64,000 bases of DNA from Cheilinus undulatus (Eukaryota > Chordata > Actinopteri > Labriformes > Labridae), in the NCBI RefSeq assembly GCF_018320785.1, contig NC_054871.1, forward strand, positions 17,542,339-17,606,338. The letters run 5' to 3'. Below are positions 11,527 through 22,408 of the stretch, piece after piece (position 1 is the stretch's first letter; every line of letters begins with the position of its first letter). The notes beneath the pieces were generated by a model, which saw only the letters and a list, made by a program, of their open reading frames with translations, did no database searches and was not told where the DNA came from. The position numbers and the translations under genes are program-made.

Positions 11527-14500
11527 CTGCAAACCAATCCCAGTGTGGCTTTTACTTTTTGTGTTTACGATTAATTTTTAAAAAGATATCAAGACATCAA
11601 GTTATCACAGCTTTTAAGGTATCAAGTTGCCCTTTTCTTAGGTCTATAAATGTTTACGTGTCAATTTTCAATACACTTTTGAGCTTATGGGGCAGATAAT
11701 GAAACAGTTAGCTCCTGAACACTGAATATAATAATGTGAATTTAATTGCAAATTAAATTAATAAAGTTTAATATAAAAGAGAGCTGAATGACAACCTCTT
11801 TCATTTCACAAATAAAAGAACAAGTGCACTCTTATAATTCAACATTTCTCCTGCAGTCTTACACTTAGGTATAACTTCTCTCCTGTCTTTCCTTTAAGAC
11901 AAAAATAGCATTTCAGAATCTACAAAAAATCAGATAAAACCCCGTGGATATACATCTAAAGACTAAATGGACCAAACAAAACCAAAAGTATGACTTGAAT
12001 GATAATTCTGGTGTGAAATGAGAGGGAAGGGTGCAGACACAGGTATGGGGGTGATCGGATAAAAAGAGGAAATGGCTCTCAGCTTACCTGAAGAACTCTC
12101 TTAGTCAGGCCTGTTTTCTGGGCCAGCTGCTTTAAGTCCTTGGCATCCGGGTTGTGGTTGATGGCAAAGTAGGATTTCATTGTCCGCAGCTGATGGTGCT
12201 TGAAGGAGGTCCGCATGCGTTTGGTCTTCTGTGTTGGAGGGTAAGCTTGCTGGTCCCTGTCCAAGTGATCCGTGTCGTTCTCGTTACAGCCTGAGAGGGC
12301 AGAGAGCAGAGCACAGGAAGGGGTCAGAGGCCGGGAGGGATGACAGGAAAACATTTTCAGCTCTAAGCAGTCTCCTTTTCTAAAAATGTGTCCACATTGA
12401 ATTTTTCTACCCAAAGAAAAAAAAAGAAAAAGCTATGATTAAGTAAGTGGCAATGAAGCAGCTCACACCACTACTATCCAGATAGCATTATTCATAAACA
12501 GGAAACTGCTTCAATCTTATTAATTTAAATAGCTTTGAAGCTTAAGTTTAAACACAATAATGTTGTCAGAGCTGTCACAATACTAGAATTTTAACATTTA
12601 TGTGACAAAGGTAGAAAAAAAATATCAATGCCTGATTTGATACTGAAAGCATCATGACCAGATTTGGTCATTTCTTGCTTTTAATCAGCAAAAATTGCAT
12701 ACAAACTCCTGCACACTGCACTCTTTCACATTGGCAACGTATTTCTGCAATTTCAACATTGCTTTCTCTTGTGGCATATTTGGTTGAAAATCTGACTTTA
12801 AATTAATCACTTTTAAAAGCTTCCATTCTCTATGACACTACTGATGATTAAAATGACAGATGTGTCATTATTTAACATGTGGTATCAGAAAGTATCAAAG
12901 TATTCACAATTTAAACCATCCTACAAGCTACTTGTTAGGTTTTTAAGGGAACAATTGTAAGTTCAAGGGCATTTTATTAAAAACTGACTTGTAATAAGCA
13001 TAAATTTTCCATTGGCTTGCTGTTTAATAGATTTCTAACAGTCCAGAAAATCCTTGAAAGAACACACAGTCTTATCTCTCCTTTGTAATAACTGTCACAC
13101 ATCTGAGACTGTAGTTATTGCAGTTTAAACATAATGGGGATTTTTCTTGTTTGTTTCTGAAGCAAAATGATATATTTTTACCAGCACTGGGAGCAAGCTC
13201 AATAATTTCTGCTTGTGTTTGCAAAGACTAATCGTCCTAATGGGCCTCATTTTTCAATCGCTAACAACTGCAAATGTAAAACACTTAAGAGATAGTGAAA
13301 TGCAAAAATGGATCCACTACATTAAAAGCATTTTTACCTCAACAATCCAGCTGAAACTTTAAATAGCTGCATGTATGGGTATAACACTTTACACTTCACA
13401 GTTGCATCGTTTTATGCATTCTGTTTTTTTGGATTATTTTTACTGCCATGATGTAGAAAATTCCAACGCAAAATAATACTACCTAGTTAAATAATGACTA
13501 ATATTAACAAAAAAAATACCATTCATAATTTTGCACTGATTTTGCTTCGTGGGTCATGGTAGTGGGCCATAAAAGGTATATTAATTATGCAAAAGAGAGA
13601 GAATTTAGCCTGCAAAAAAATGCAAAAAGATTTCTTAAATATACAGCAAGTACCTTTGATTGTATTGTCTCTTTTAAACCTAACCTTGTATAGTTATTCT
13701 AAACAAAGTATAAAATTAATCTAACCAACATTTCAACATGAGGATTCTGCAGAAAATAAATGTCTTGGTTATACTGAATAGAGTAGATAGAGAATTAATA
13801 AACTGGACTTGATATTTTTCTGTTTTATGCACTGGTAGGTGCTATGTCTTGAATTATGTGTTTTTGTTACATGAGAAATCTTCTTGCTACATTCATACAC
13901 GCCATAAATAATCAATCACTGACATGTGTGTTTTTCTGTTCCAGCCCTTCCCTGGATTGTGTTTCGCTTGATATTACCCACTAGGGGTCTCTGTATCCAA
14001 ACAAGACCAAACTTTACAGAGTGGTGTGCAATACTCAGTGGACCCACACCTTTTCCCCTGTGAGAACAAACATGAATGTGCTCGCTAAAGCAGAAACAAA
14101 ACCTCAAACAAAACCTCAGTCTATTTGTCAGGAATATGAGCCTCCTGATGTGCAGAACGATACAATAACCTCAGCAGTCTGACAGTATTGTGAGGAGGTT
14201 ATAACAGGGGTGTTTGTGATATTACAGCACAGGAAAGGGGAGACAAGAATATACAGGGATAGTCTTCCATGTTTTTCCTATGGATTTCCATTTTATACTA
14301 CTCATTATTTTTTTGTTTAAATGCAGATTTGAGCATTTTAAGTCAAAAAATTACAATAACCTGAGCAGTCTGACAGTACTGTGAGGAGAGTAAAACAGGG
14401 GTGTTTGTGAATTTACAGCACAGGAAAGGAGAGACGGATATACAAGGATAGTCTTCCTTATTTTTCCTACGGATTTCCATTTCATACTATTCATTATTTT

Positions 14501-17500
14501 TAGTTTAAATGCAGATTTGAGTAAAAAAATACAAAAAAGTTGTGATGAACGTTTTAAAAATGAGTTAAATAACACTACATAGGCCGTAATAGGATTATCA
14601 TTAAATTATTCTATGAGCTTTAAAAATCCCAAATGAAAAATGTAATATTTCCACAGGGATTTTGCTGTGTCTGTTGCATTAAACAATGAATTCAAAGCAC
14701 ATCTTTTTGTATTTCTTTGTGAAACTTCTTTTTTTACCTGTTTTGCTGCCTTGATTTTGACACTTTATGTTGGCATATCCTGCTTCAAAAGAAAAAATGA
14801 ATATCAGTGCTGCGATTGTTTTTTTTCTATTAGGGCATCCATGAGAATTTACAATTTGCATAATCTCTTGGAATAGTGTTTACGAAAAAACAAACCAGAG
14901 GCCTTTGAGCAGGACTGTACAGTGTTGTGTTCCCTGCAGCAGGCCCCTGTGTCCGGCTCTCTTTCCCTCACTCTCTGTTTGTCCCTGAGAACTGTGCTGA
15001 CCGGCGCACGGGAGGCCAGAGATTCCAACGTCACCTTCAATTAACGAAGAACAATTAACGCGCAGATTACCCTTATTCCTCCCTATTCACTGGGAACAGA
15101 GGAAACTTGGCGCACAATGACAAACTTTCTCAACCGCGCACTAATTCACAGAAAGCGACAACAAAATGGGGACGCTGCAGGGGGGTGGTGGTGCTGGTGG
15201 TGGGGGTCGAGTTATAACATTCAGCGACTCAATGCATGATTGTAGATGAAACCTAGTTTTAACAGTGGCTTATTTTCTAATAACAATTCGACTGTCTTTC
15301 AATAAAGCGCGTATAAAGCATAATAATAGCGCAGCACTTCCCTTAACTATATTAATATTTATTTTGACCTGATTTAGTCTTAATTATAAAAGTCGATGGG
15401 CATGTTGTCGGCGAGGTCAAATTTCGATCAACACACGCCACAGTTTAAAGCACGAAAACGGTGCGTAAGGCGCGTGGACAAAAGCTGCAGATCAATTAGT
15501 CCATGGCTGCGGGCGCAGAAACACGCAGGCCATGTTCACCTAGATTTGCATTGCCAACAGGACAGATGGATTCATATCATACATGTAAGGCAGACCTACT
15601 GCTGGTACTGATGGGGCTCTGAGGGGCCGCCTGCATTCAACGGCGAGGCTCTAATGGAAAAACAAATTCATTTTTTAAAACCTTATTTCATTATTATTTT
15701 TATTTTGTTTGTGAGCAATGTTCTTAACATAACTATAATTTCTACTGTGTATTTTCTGATTTTTACAATAAATTAACAAGAAAAGAGCACGAATCACGAA
15801 AGACATTGACAATAAAGCAGCAAACTGCTTCAAAACAAGAAATAAAGATTAAATGGTTTAACCTAAATAAAAAAGTAGTAATGTTTTATTTCAATGCACT
15901 TTCATAGAGCTAATAAGACGTTGAAAATTTCGTGTTTTGCTGCCATTGCTCATGGGGCTGCCCCCTGCAAAATATTAGGGCTAAGCGTCAAAGGCTACAG
16001 CTACTTTTGCAACAAGCTAGCAAAAGAGAAGGAAAGAAAAAGGGGGAGACCATATTTAGAGAAATAACGTTTTTTTAGGATGTAACGTGTGCCTGCTCTT
16101 CATATGAGCTCCTACTTTGACATGCTGCCCTACCTGTGTTGTAGCTCGGTATATCTATCCCCATGGCCGGGCTCTTCCTCTTCCGCGGCCTCCCTTTCTG
16201 TGCAGTCCCCGTGCCGTTGAAGTAGGGCAGGGTGAGGCCGCCGCCCTTGGCTGCCAGCTCGGCGAAGTTGAGCTGTGGGTGGTAGTCCGGTCCCTGCACC
16301 AGCGTCTCGAAGTGGAGCCGGCAGTACACCAGGCTGTCCTTCATCCCGAAGTGGTCGCCCGTGGTCAGCGTCTTGTTGCAAGTGGTGCACGTGAAACAGC
16401 TCAGATGGTACACCGACTCTCGCGCCCGCATCACCATCTCCGAGGCCGATATCCCGAGGTGGCAGCGCGCGCACCTCTGCACGGAGAACCTTCTGGAACA
16501 GACACATCGTCAAGACACCTCATACACGGAGACCAGATGGGACAAACACAACAGTAAGGGCTAGGCAGGAGTAACAACAAATCTACACTGGCATGTCCCA
16601 TGCTGAATTTGGCTTGTGAGGTTTTGGCACTTACACTTTTTATTTAAAAAAAAGTTTTTTTTTATGTAAAACTGACATAGCTTTGATGCTAAACTAGTAG
16701 GTACATCAAAGAGCATTTAAGCTAATAGACTGTAGCAACACCTGGCCTACAACAACACGAGTAGGCCACATTTTCTTTAGTTAAAAATATTTTAACTGTA
16801 TAATGTTTCTTTCTGTTGTACAAGTTTTTTCACGGCTTTAGCAATAAAATATAAAATCTGTTAACTTTAAACACAGAGATTAAGAGGGAAAATTGAAGCA
16901 CGTGTGACGCATTAAAATATTAAGATAGCTAGCACATTTGGAACTAACAGCATTTATTTTCTTAAATTGTCTTTTTATTCAATGTCGTGAATTGTAATCA
17001 ATATTCTGGTTGGTGCATGGTTTGAATAATGTGTGTGATTTTTTTAAAATTACAGCATATTTTCCAGTAGTTACTTTCCATAGCAGAGCAGTATAGCTGC
17101 TAGCACAAGCCATTTAGCCTGGGTGAAATGTTTTCAAACAGTAAAAATGAAGGCTAAAAAGGCATTCTCCGTTGTTTTTTAAAGATTTACGCACTCAGAC
17201 TTCTCATGTATTACATTGAAAGCCTTGACAATATTGTGTGTGAAATACAAATAAATACCATGATTATTTTCGTATCATTATTTCTTTGTAATTAAAACCA
17301 GGCAGGGGGCCTTGAGTGACTGGTGTGATTTTATACAGACGAGAAAAGACCTAATTGGATTAAAAGCCTTCAGCATGATTCACATTGAACAATCACAGAC
17401 TGCTGAGCCCAGAATAACGGTGTCTATACAGAGGGTATTTTGTCAAAAATGTTTACGTTTGTAAGGCAGTTTTCCGTTTGAAACAAAATGGACCAATTTG

Positions 17501-18844
17501 TGCGTGGAAGGCTGCGCGCGCGCGTGCGTGCGTGTATGCGTCACACTGGCTACGAAATGTAGGTGAATGAAGAACCTTCATTTTTCTTACCTGTAGTAGT
17601 CCTCCTTGCAATAGATACTCCCATCCTTGGCAAAACACGTTAGCTCCGACTCCAGCGCGAGTTTACATTCACAGCATTTAAGACACCGCAGGTGCCACTG
17701 TTTGTCCACGGCCAGGAGGTAGTATCTATCCGAAATCTTTCCACCACAGCCGGCACACAGAGCAGGCTTCTCCGGGCTCATGGAAGGCATGGTCTGAGGC
17801 AGGGAGAGAGAGGAGAGCTGAAGGAGACCGTAGTTGGAGGTCTTACAGAGACCACTGGGGAAGTGTTGGTGAGTTTATGTTATGATGAAGGCAATGAAAT
17901 TCATGTTTGTTTTTCATCTGTCAAGACGAGGCCTTCAACAGAGACTTTAACACGATACTAAACAAATGCAGACTCGGTGTGGTCACAGGCCCTCCCGAAG
18001 AAAGGAGAAGCCACAATCTATGACACAGCTCTGAAATAAACTCCCCTTCCAGGAGGATTTAAAGATACCACTAAGATGCATTTTCTGTTTTTTAAAACTG
18101 AACTCTAGGTTAAGACAAGGAAACAAAATATAGAAAATTATATGTCCATTTAGAAATGAAAGCTACTTGTTTAATAAAATTGAAAAAAAAAAAAACAGAA
18201 GATATAGGCTGATGATAATAAAAAAAAAATAAAAATACTGATCCTGCTTGTTTTTTCTTTTATGTGTAGTGATGCAGTATCCAAACTAGAATGACTAAAT
18301 CTGCTATAAAACAAAATTTTATGGGTGCAATGCAAGAAAATTATCTCAAGAAAATTGTTGTGATTTTACTGTAATTTGCATTAAGATGCAAATCAATTTG
18401 TTGCCAGTTATTTTTTAATTTTTAAGCAAATTCATAAACTTTGAAAACTATGATATACAAACTTTTAATTATAAATTCTCTATTCCACTGATATTTTTGT
18501 TTTGTTAGACTCATTTGTTCCATTACTGGATAAGAAGTAGGCTAACTCCTCACTTGTCTCCTTCTCGCCCCAGGCAGCCGTAAACTTCTCCACAGAGGAG
18601 CACCACAGTCGTCGCTAGGATAAATTCTAACACACATTTAAACACAGGTCCACCGAACTCTTACCGATTCTCTCCCGTTCAGCTGCATGCCCTTCGCCAG
18701 GCGCGACTCCGTCTTCGACCTCCTCTCCATCTCCTCCATGATCCCTTGGATGTGATCCCCGGAGATCCCGTGGAAAAGCATGGCTCCCGGTCCTGGACGC
18801 AACGTGCAACTGCCTGGCTCTGTCTTGCAGCCCACAACTTCCAT
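11272..18844 (-). CDS. lhx9: LIM/homeobox protein Lhx9, full coding model
   Basis: Coding exons join as 18844-18665, 17793-17591, 16492-16134, 12290-12088 and 11526-11272, 1200 bases in all, giving 399 residues and a stop. The protein is a nuclear LIM-homeodomain transcription factor. LIM1 is at ~73-125 (C73, C76, H94, C97, C100, C103, C122, D125) and LIM2 at ~135-188 (C135, C138, H157, C160, C163, C166, C185, H188). A basic stretch KGRPRKRKS follows at 227-235, and the homeodomain lies at ~270-329 with Q319 and N320 at positions 50 and 51. Start and tail (MEVVGCK.., ..TTLTNLF) fit LHX9 rather than its paralogue LHX2. In vertebrates it acts in gonad, limb, forebrain and retina development. 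All junctions obey GT..AG and no lesion is seen. Confidence 0.97.
11527..12087 (-). other. lhx9: lhx9 intron 4
   Basis: A 561-bp AT-rich intron that splits the homeodomain just before helix 3. If it were retained, translation would add Val-Ser and stop. No repeat or further exon is apparent in it. Confidence 0.85.
12088..12290 (-). CDS. lhx9: lhx9 exon 4: homeodomain helices 1 and 2
   Basis: The acceptor CCCTCTCAG and the donor CAG|GTAAG bound 203 bases that complete Gly248 and encode CNENDTDHLDRDQQAYPP, then TKRMRTSFKHHQLRTMKSY and on to LTKRVLQ (residues 249-315). This is the acidic linker and the first two homeodomain helices, nearly invariant between LHX2 and LHX9. The exon ends on a codon boundary, which allows in-frame use of either terminal exon. 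Confidence 0.97.
12571..12910. repeat. decayed dispersed repeat, copy in lhx9 intron 3
   Basis: It begins GCTGTCACAATACTAGAATTTTA and ends with a GATTAAAATGACAGA..GTATCAGAAAGTATC block. The same two landmarks, in the same order, occur at 47.64-48.0 kb, so this is a dispersed repeat and not unique sequence. Its class is unclear; fish repeats with this start are often non-autonomous DNA transposons. Confidence 0.5.
14161..14537. repeat. two-copy tandem duplication (period 191 bp)
   Basis: Unit 1 (14161-14351) and unit 2 (14352-14537) share long matching runs: TACAATAACC.GAGCAG start, ACAGGGGTGTTTGTGA, ACAGCACAGGAAAGG, GATAGTCTTCC and TTTAAATGCAGATTTGAG. The copies differ by scattered substitutions and small indels, so the duplication is not recent. 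It lies in lhx9 intron 3. Confidence 0.9.
14990..15620. promoter_or_regulatory. candidate intronic regulatory block of lhx9
   Basis: This block is CpG-richer than its surroundings and dense in homeodomain-type cores. It contains two copies of CAATTAACG in close succession (about 15039-15061), several ATTA/TTAATTA sites and AGGTCAAATTTCGATCAA. It is non-repetitive. An enhancer or minor promoter is an inference from composition only. Confidence 0.35.
16134..16492 (-). CDS. lhx9: lhx9 exon 3: LIM2 domain and nuclear localisation region
   Basis: Minus-strand acceptor TTCCAG, donor G|GTAGGG. It encodes residues 128-247: RFSVQRCARCHLGISASEM with all eight zinc ligands of LIM2, then a linker, a Gly-rich stretch (AAKGGGLTLPYFNGTG) and the basic KGRPRKRKS. 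The linker reads QGPDYHP where other vertebrate LHX9 proteins have about one residue fewer. LIM domains bind LDB/CLIM cofactors in this family. A plus-strand frame through the same DNA is an antisense shadow. Confidence 0.97.
16493..17590 (-). other. lhx9: lhx9 intron 2
   Basis: A 1.1-kb AT-rich intron between the two LIM exons. Its distal third (about 17200-17420) is repeat-free and contains a palindromic homeodomain site. A CG/GT-rich run (GCGCGCGCGCGTGCGTGCG) lies at about 17512-17535. Confidence 0.75.
17352..17362. promoter_or_regulatory. P3-type paired homeodomain site in lhx9 intron 2
   Basis: TAATTGGATTA is a TAAT-N3-ATTA palindrome, the arrangement bound by dimers of paired-class homeodomains (Rx, Otx, Vsx type). 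It stands in a repeat-free stretch. Function is inferred. Confidence 0.3.
17591..17793 (-). CDS. lhx9: lhx9 exon 2: LIM1 domain
   Basis: Minus-strand acceptor CTGCCTCAG, donor CAG|GTAAG. It encodes Thr61, then MPSMSPEKPALCAGCGGKIS through YCKEDYY, i.e. the complete first LIM domain with ligands C73, C76, H94, C97, C100, C103, C122 and D125. The second Met (62) could serve as a downstream start, but the upstream exon joins in frame. The exon ends two bases into Arg128. Confidence 0.97.
17794..18664 (-). other. lhx9: lhx9 intron 1
   Basis: An 871-bp AT-rich intron. It contains A-rich runs at 18183-18235 and no recognisable repeat or exon. Confidence 0.8.
18665..18844 (-). CDS. lhx9: lhx9 exon 1: N-terminus
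   Basis: It encodes residues 1-60, MEVVGCKTEPGSCTLRPGPG, then AMLFHGISGDHIQGIMEEM and on to QLNGRES, ending at donor TCG|GTAAG. The start was chosen because MEVVGCK matches the long vertebrate LHX9 N-terminus. The frame is open further upstream, but the extra residues look unlike the family. An internal Met22 (MLFHG) is the usual junction with alternative first exons, preceded here by a possible AG acceptor at 18785-18784. Confidence 0.95.
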
Positions 18845-19090
18845 ATACTGTACTGCAGCGCTGCGCCCCGCTCTCTCAGCGCATCCAAACGGGCTCTTGG
18901 AGAGGCAACACAACACCAACACGACCCCCAGAGACTCCGATCAGCTCCTCCACACAGTGCAAAGGCAACTGGAAGAAAAAAAGGAACAAAAAAAAAAAAA
19001 ACCTACAACATGGGTAGAACAGGAGAAGTGGTGCGAATGGAAATGCACCAGCTTTTTTTCCTTCTGCCCGTGAACGCCTCTCCTCCAGGA

Positions 19091-19100
19091 AAAATATATA
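19091..19100 (-). promoter_or_regulatory. TATA-like box upstream of lhx9 exon 1
   Basis: TATATATTTT on the minus strand, 247 bases upstream of the start codon, within otherwise GC-richer DNA. It would place transcription start near 19065 and give a 5' untranslated region of about 220 bases. Support is the motif and spacing only. Confidence 0.25.
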
Positions 19101-20731
19101 GTCCAAATGATGCGACAAACCGGTGTGCAAGTGGAAGAAGAAGAAGTAGTGAAGTGGGGAGGGAGGAGGGGAGGGGGCTACAGTGTGAACACTCGCCAAA
19201 AATAATGACACAAAGTTTTTGTTGTTTCTTATTTAAAAGTGATTTCTCTCTCTCCCGGTTTTCCCAGTCAGGGTTCCTCAGTGCTCGGAGGTCAGGTTGG
19301 GACTGCCTGGATTTGAGAACCGTGTCCTATTTGTGAAGAGCCCGCAAAGCCTGCCCAGTCTGAATAATTTGGTAGGAGGAGTTCCCCTCTCCCTCTCTCC
19401 CTCTCCCTCACTCTCTCGCTTTCTCTATCGCCACTGACTGATTTCTATTCACCAACAAAGAGCTGTCACTCTTCCCTCAAAAACGACACATTTGAGCAGT
19501 GAGGAGGGCCACTATTTTATTATATTGACATTTTTATTACTTTTAATCCCCCATGTGTAAAGGCATGCACTGAAGGGGCTCAAAGTCATTTTAATTTAAT
19601 TTTCTTATTTATTTGACGTCCTGAGCATCATTTATCATTTGTTGTGCTTTTAAAAGTATTTAACATTGCATGTAAAAGGCTTAGAAATAGAGATGGCCTA
19701 GTTTAGTTCACATTTTCAAGAACTCTATGAAGATGATCCATGGTTTAATTTGGAGTTATAGATTCTGTATTTTAAAAAGACACTTAGTTTTTTTAATTCA
19801 CTCCTCTTTAAGTGTTTTGGGAGCTGAAATACTATTATAGCTGTGTTTGTGTGGTATAAATGTATTGTTTGGGGCGGGGCAGTGATCAGTGAGAGGTTAG
19901 GAGGCGGGGACAGATTGCATTTAACATCTTTTAATTTTTTGCCATGATTTTTTAAAATTCAAGTCATCTGTGCCGTTAAAATTCTGCATTATATGATATA
20001 CTAGCTACATGCTATAGCATATTCAATATGATCATTTCTTAACAGCTGTTTTCCTTTGATTGGTTGATCCCCTAGTTAGCACAGAACATACTTCGTTTGG
20101 TGGTGGAGAAGCACCATTATTTTTAGATAAAATTAGGCTAAATAGCCTTTTTGAACGCAGAATCATTTATGTCTCCATTCAGTTCTTTAGCTATTACATA
20201 GGATGTATCCATTAATGCTATTAAAGGAAGGATACGTGCATTTTCTCCTCTCGTGAAATTCTGTTTATCTGCAGAAGAATGAGATCTTCAGCAGAGCTTT
20301 GGATATGTTAATTTATTTTATAGGTTCTGCTAAAAGCACATGTAAAGCAGCAGATTTAAAGCAAAAACACTCGTTTTTAAAATTCCTCATAGCTGACTTC
20401 ATATAATCTGTGTCATGGAGGCGACGGTGAGGCTACACTAAAGATGTGTGTCAGATTTAAAGGGTGTGAAAGCTACTATAAAAAGGTGCAGACTGAAAGG
20501 CTTTACTGTCCTCCTCACAGGCCAAATATGGTGACAACAAACCAAAGAAATAAAGCAGCTCCACGTCTGTATTTTGACCAGCATACAACACAGGCCTTCA
20601 CTTTGGTAAAAATCCCGATAATGTGCTCAATGGCTGGGGAAAAAAAAATCTCTCCAAAACAAAAGAATAACTCTGGCTGAAGCTGTGACGCGCTTTTGCT
20701 CCCATTAATAGATTTACTGAGGCTCAGGGGG

Positions 20732-20838
20732 GTGTGTGTGTGTGTGTGTGTGCAGGTGTGGATGCTTCATCTCAAGACGTGTTACATTATCATGTGCACC
20801 CCACCACCACCACCACCACCAGCAGCAGCAGCAGCAGC
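20732..20838. repeat. microsatellites: (GT)n, (CAC)n and (AGC)n
   Basis: A GT run at ~20732-20751 is followed by a compound trinucleotide tract, CAC repeats at ~20802-20820 running directly into AGC repeats at 20821-20838. The open frames here (poly-His/Gln, or poly-Cys/Trp on the other strand) are artefacts of the repeat. Confidence 0.85.
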
Positions 20839-22245
20839 ACCCCGCCTCCCTCCACTCCCAACCCCCCCACCATGAAGTTGTGTTGACTTTAATTGGAGGC
20901 CCCTTGATAACAGCGCTATGAGACGAGGCTTGAACCCTTCTTTCCTTCCTCTCACTCCTGCACATGAACGGACGGCTGGACCAGCAAAAGCATATCCATT
21001 TACGTCCCAAAGAGACGCAAAAAGGCACGCGGGGTTTATTTCACCTGGACAAAGACGCCCTGAGAAGAGAGATCAACACATGCAGCTCTGTGATCCGTCT
21101 CCTTCACCAAAAACAAAAACAGACTACTCCTAAATGTCAGAAGTGGATTTATTCAGATTGTAAAATGTGAATCGGTGCGTCTATCATATCGTTAATGTCG
21201 ATAAAGAGTTGTGTTTTGACCCGTTGCCTCCAGCAGTGACATTTCATTTGACTGAAGAGGCTTTAACAATGTGTCAGTGAACAGCAAGGGGCTGAGGGAT
21301 TCACGTCTTTTGTGCTCTCGTTTTGTTTGGCTTCCTTTGTATCTAATGAGGATATTAGCTGAAAATAAACATACAATTATCTGTTTAATTTTTTGGGAGT
21401 ATTTTTAATTGAAAATCTGCACGTGAACCAAACCCCATCGACTAAATCACGCCTTCACATAAAGACCAAAAATAACAATAATAATAAAGAAACCTGAAGT
21501 TCTTTCCTGAAACAATTTCTAAACATGCCTATTTATTTAAGCTAACTGGGGCTGTATGTTACAAATCACATTTAATTAGCTGCTTTTAGTTAATAGAATT
21601 AGACGCTTATTTTTCAGACGTCATTTTTTTTCTTGAGTTAATGAGAATAATTGGCCCTAGTTATTAGATTTATGAAATTTTAAGACCAAAATATGGCCAT
21701 AAAAACACATTATTATCGCTGCGTATTTTTACGAATTCAACTGAGCTTCCTTTCAAACCTTTTTAAAAATTAAATAAAGAAAAGTGTTAACTGCCATGTT
21801 GGAAAATGGCGTGAACAGCCAGGTTGGCTCGATGGGCCACCCACTTTACACATTTAAAACGAAAGAAATAAAAAAAACATCTCATCTAATTCCAAAATCA
21901 TAAGAAAATAAGATGAGCGTAATTTGGATCAGGGCGTCATATTTATCACCTCCACAACTGGCACGATTTTGATACCATGTAAACCACTATGATATTTACG
22001 CCTTTAATTGTTCTGTTAATGTAAAAGTATTATTTTAAAACGTTCGTTAAATATAAAAATTCTAGGATTTGTAACATTTTTTATTGACTTCATCCTTTAT
22101 CTCGCTTATTATCTTCTGTCGTTGTCTTTATCCTGCAGCAGATTCGTCGCGCATTACTTCACACGCTCCCCGTTTCTGACTAAAAAAGTGCCCTAAACGT
22201 GATAAATTTCCCTCAAAAATGCATTTAAAAACGGCTCCAACTTAC

Positions 22246-22408
22246 CTGAGGTTGAGTGAGATCCTTGTGTCGCGTGCAGGCTGGGCAGATCCGGACTGCG
22301 CGCGCGGTGCAGAGGAGAGGCAGGAGGAGACGCTGCCGGTAGATGGGGGCTGTTCCTCGTTTCTGAGCTCACACTTGGAGTTGGAGCGTCAATTAAAACA
22401 CAAGACAT
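22246..22408 (-). CDS. candidate alternative first exon of lhx9
   Basis: On the minus strand an ATG at 22408 opens a 54-codon frame (MSCVLIDAPTPSVSSE.., ending ..QGSHSTS) that stops at a strong donor, CTCAG|GTAAG. The exon ends one base into a codon. Joining it to a possible acceptor at 18783 gives Ala-MLFHG in frame, the same phase as the alternative LHX9 first exon I recall from mammals (ending LEAA before MLFHG). However, the residues do not resemble that exon, the ATG context is weak (T at -3), and the acceptor lacks a pyrimidine tract. It could equally be a 5' untranslated exon. Confidence 0.3.

Larger units (their letters stand above)
12291..16133 (-). other. lhx9: lhx9 intron 3 with candidate regulatory DNA
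   Basis: The 3.8-kb intron between LIM2 and the homeodomain. It holds an old dispersed repeat (12571-12910), a 191-bp tandem duplication (14161-14537) and a CpG-richer block (about 14990-15620) with many ATTA/TAAT cores. No exon is visible inside it. Confidence 0.7.
18845..22245. other. lhx9 upstream region
   Basis: Probable lhx9 promoter and 5' flank, with CpG-rich sequence near 18.85-19.3 kb, a CT-rich tract at 19385-19425 and microsatellites at 20.7-20.84 kb. The part 21.2-22.2 kb is non-repetitive and AT-rich with several TAATTA-like cores. No coding exon of another gene is seen. Confidence 0.55.

Noticed and set aside
16117-16557. 146-codon plus-strand frame and a second minus-strand frame over lhx9 exon 3
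   Set aside because: Shadows of the LIM2 exon, which reads correctly in a different minus-strand frame with all zinc ligands.
18746-19336. 196-codon plus-strand open frame over lhx9 exon 1
   Set aside because: Antisense shadow of the conserved exon and its CpG-rich 5' flank; the minus-strand protein is clearly LHX9.
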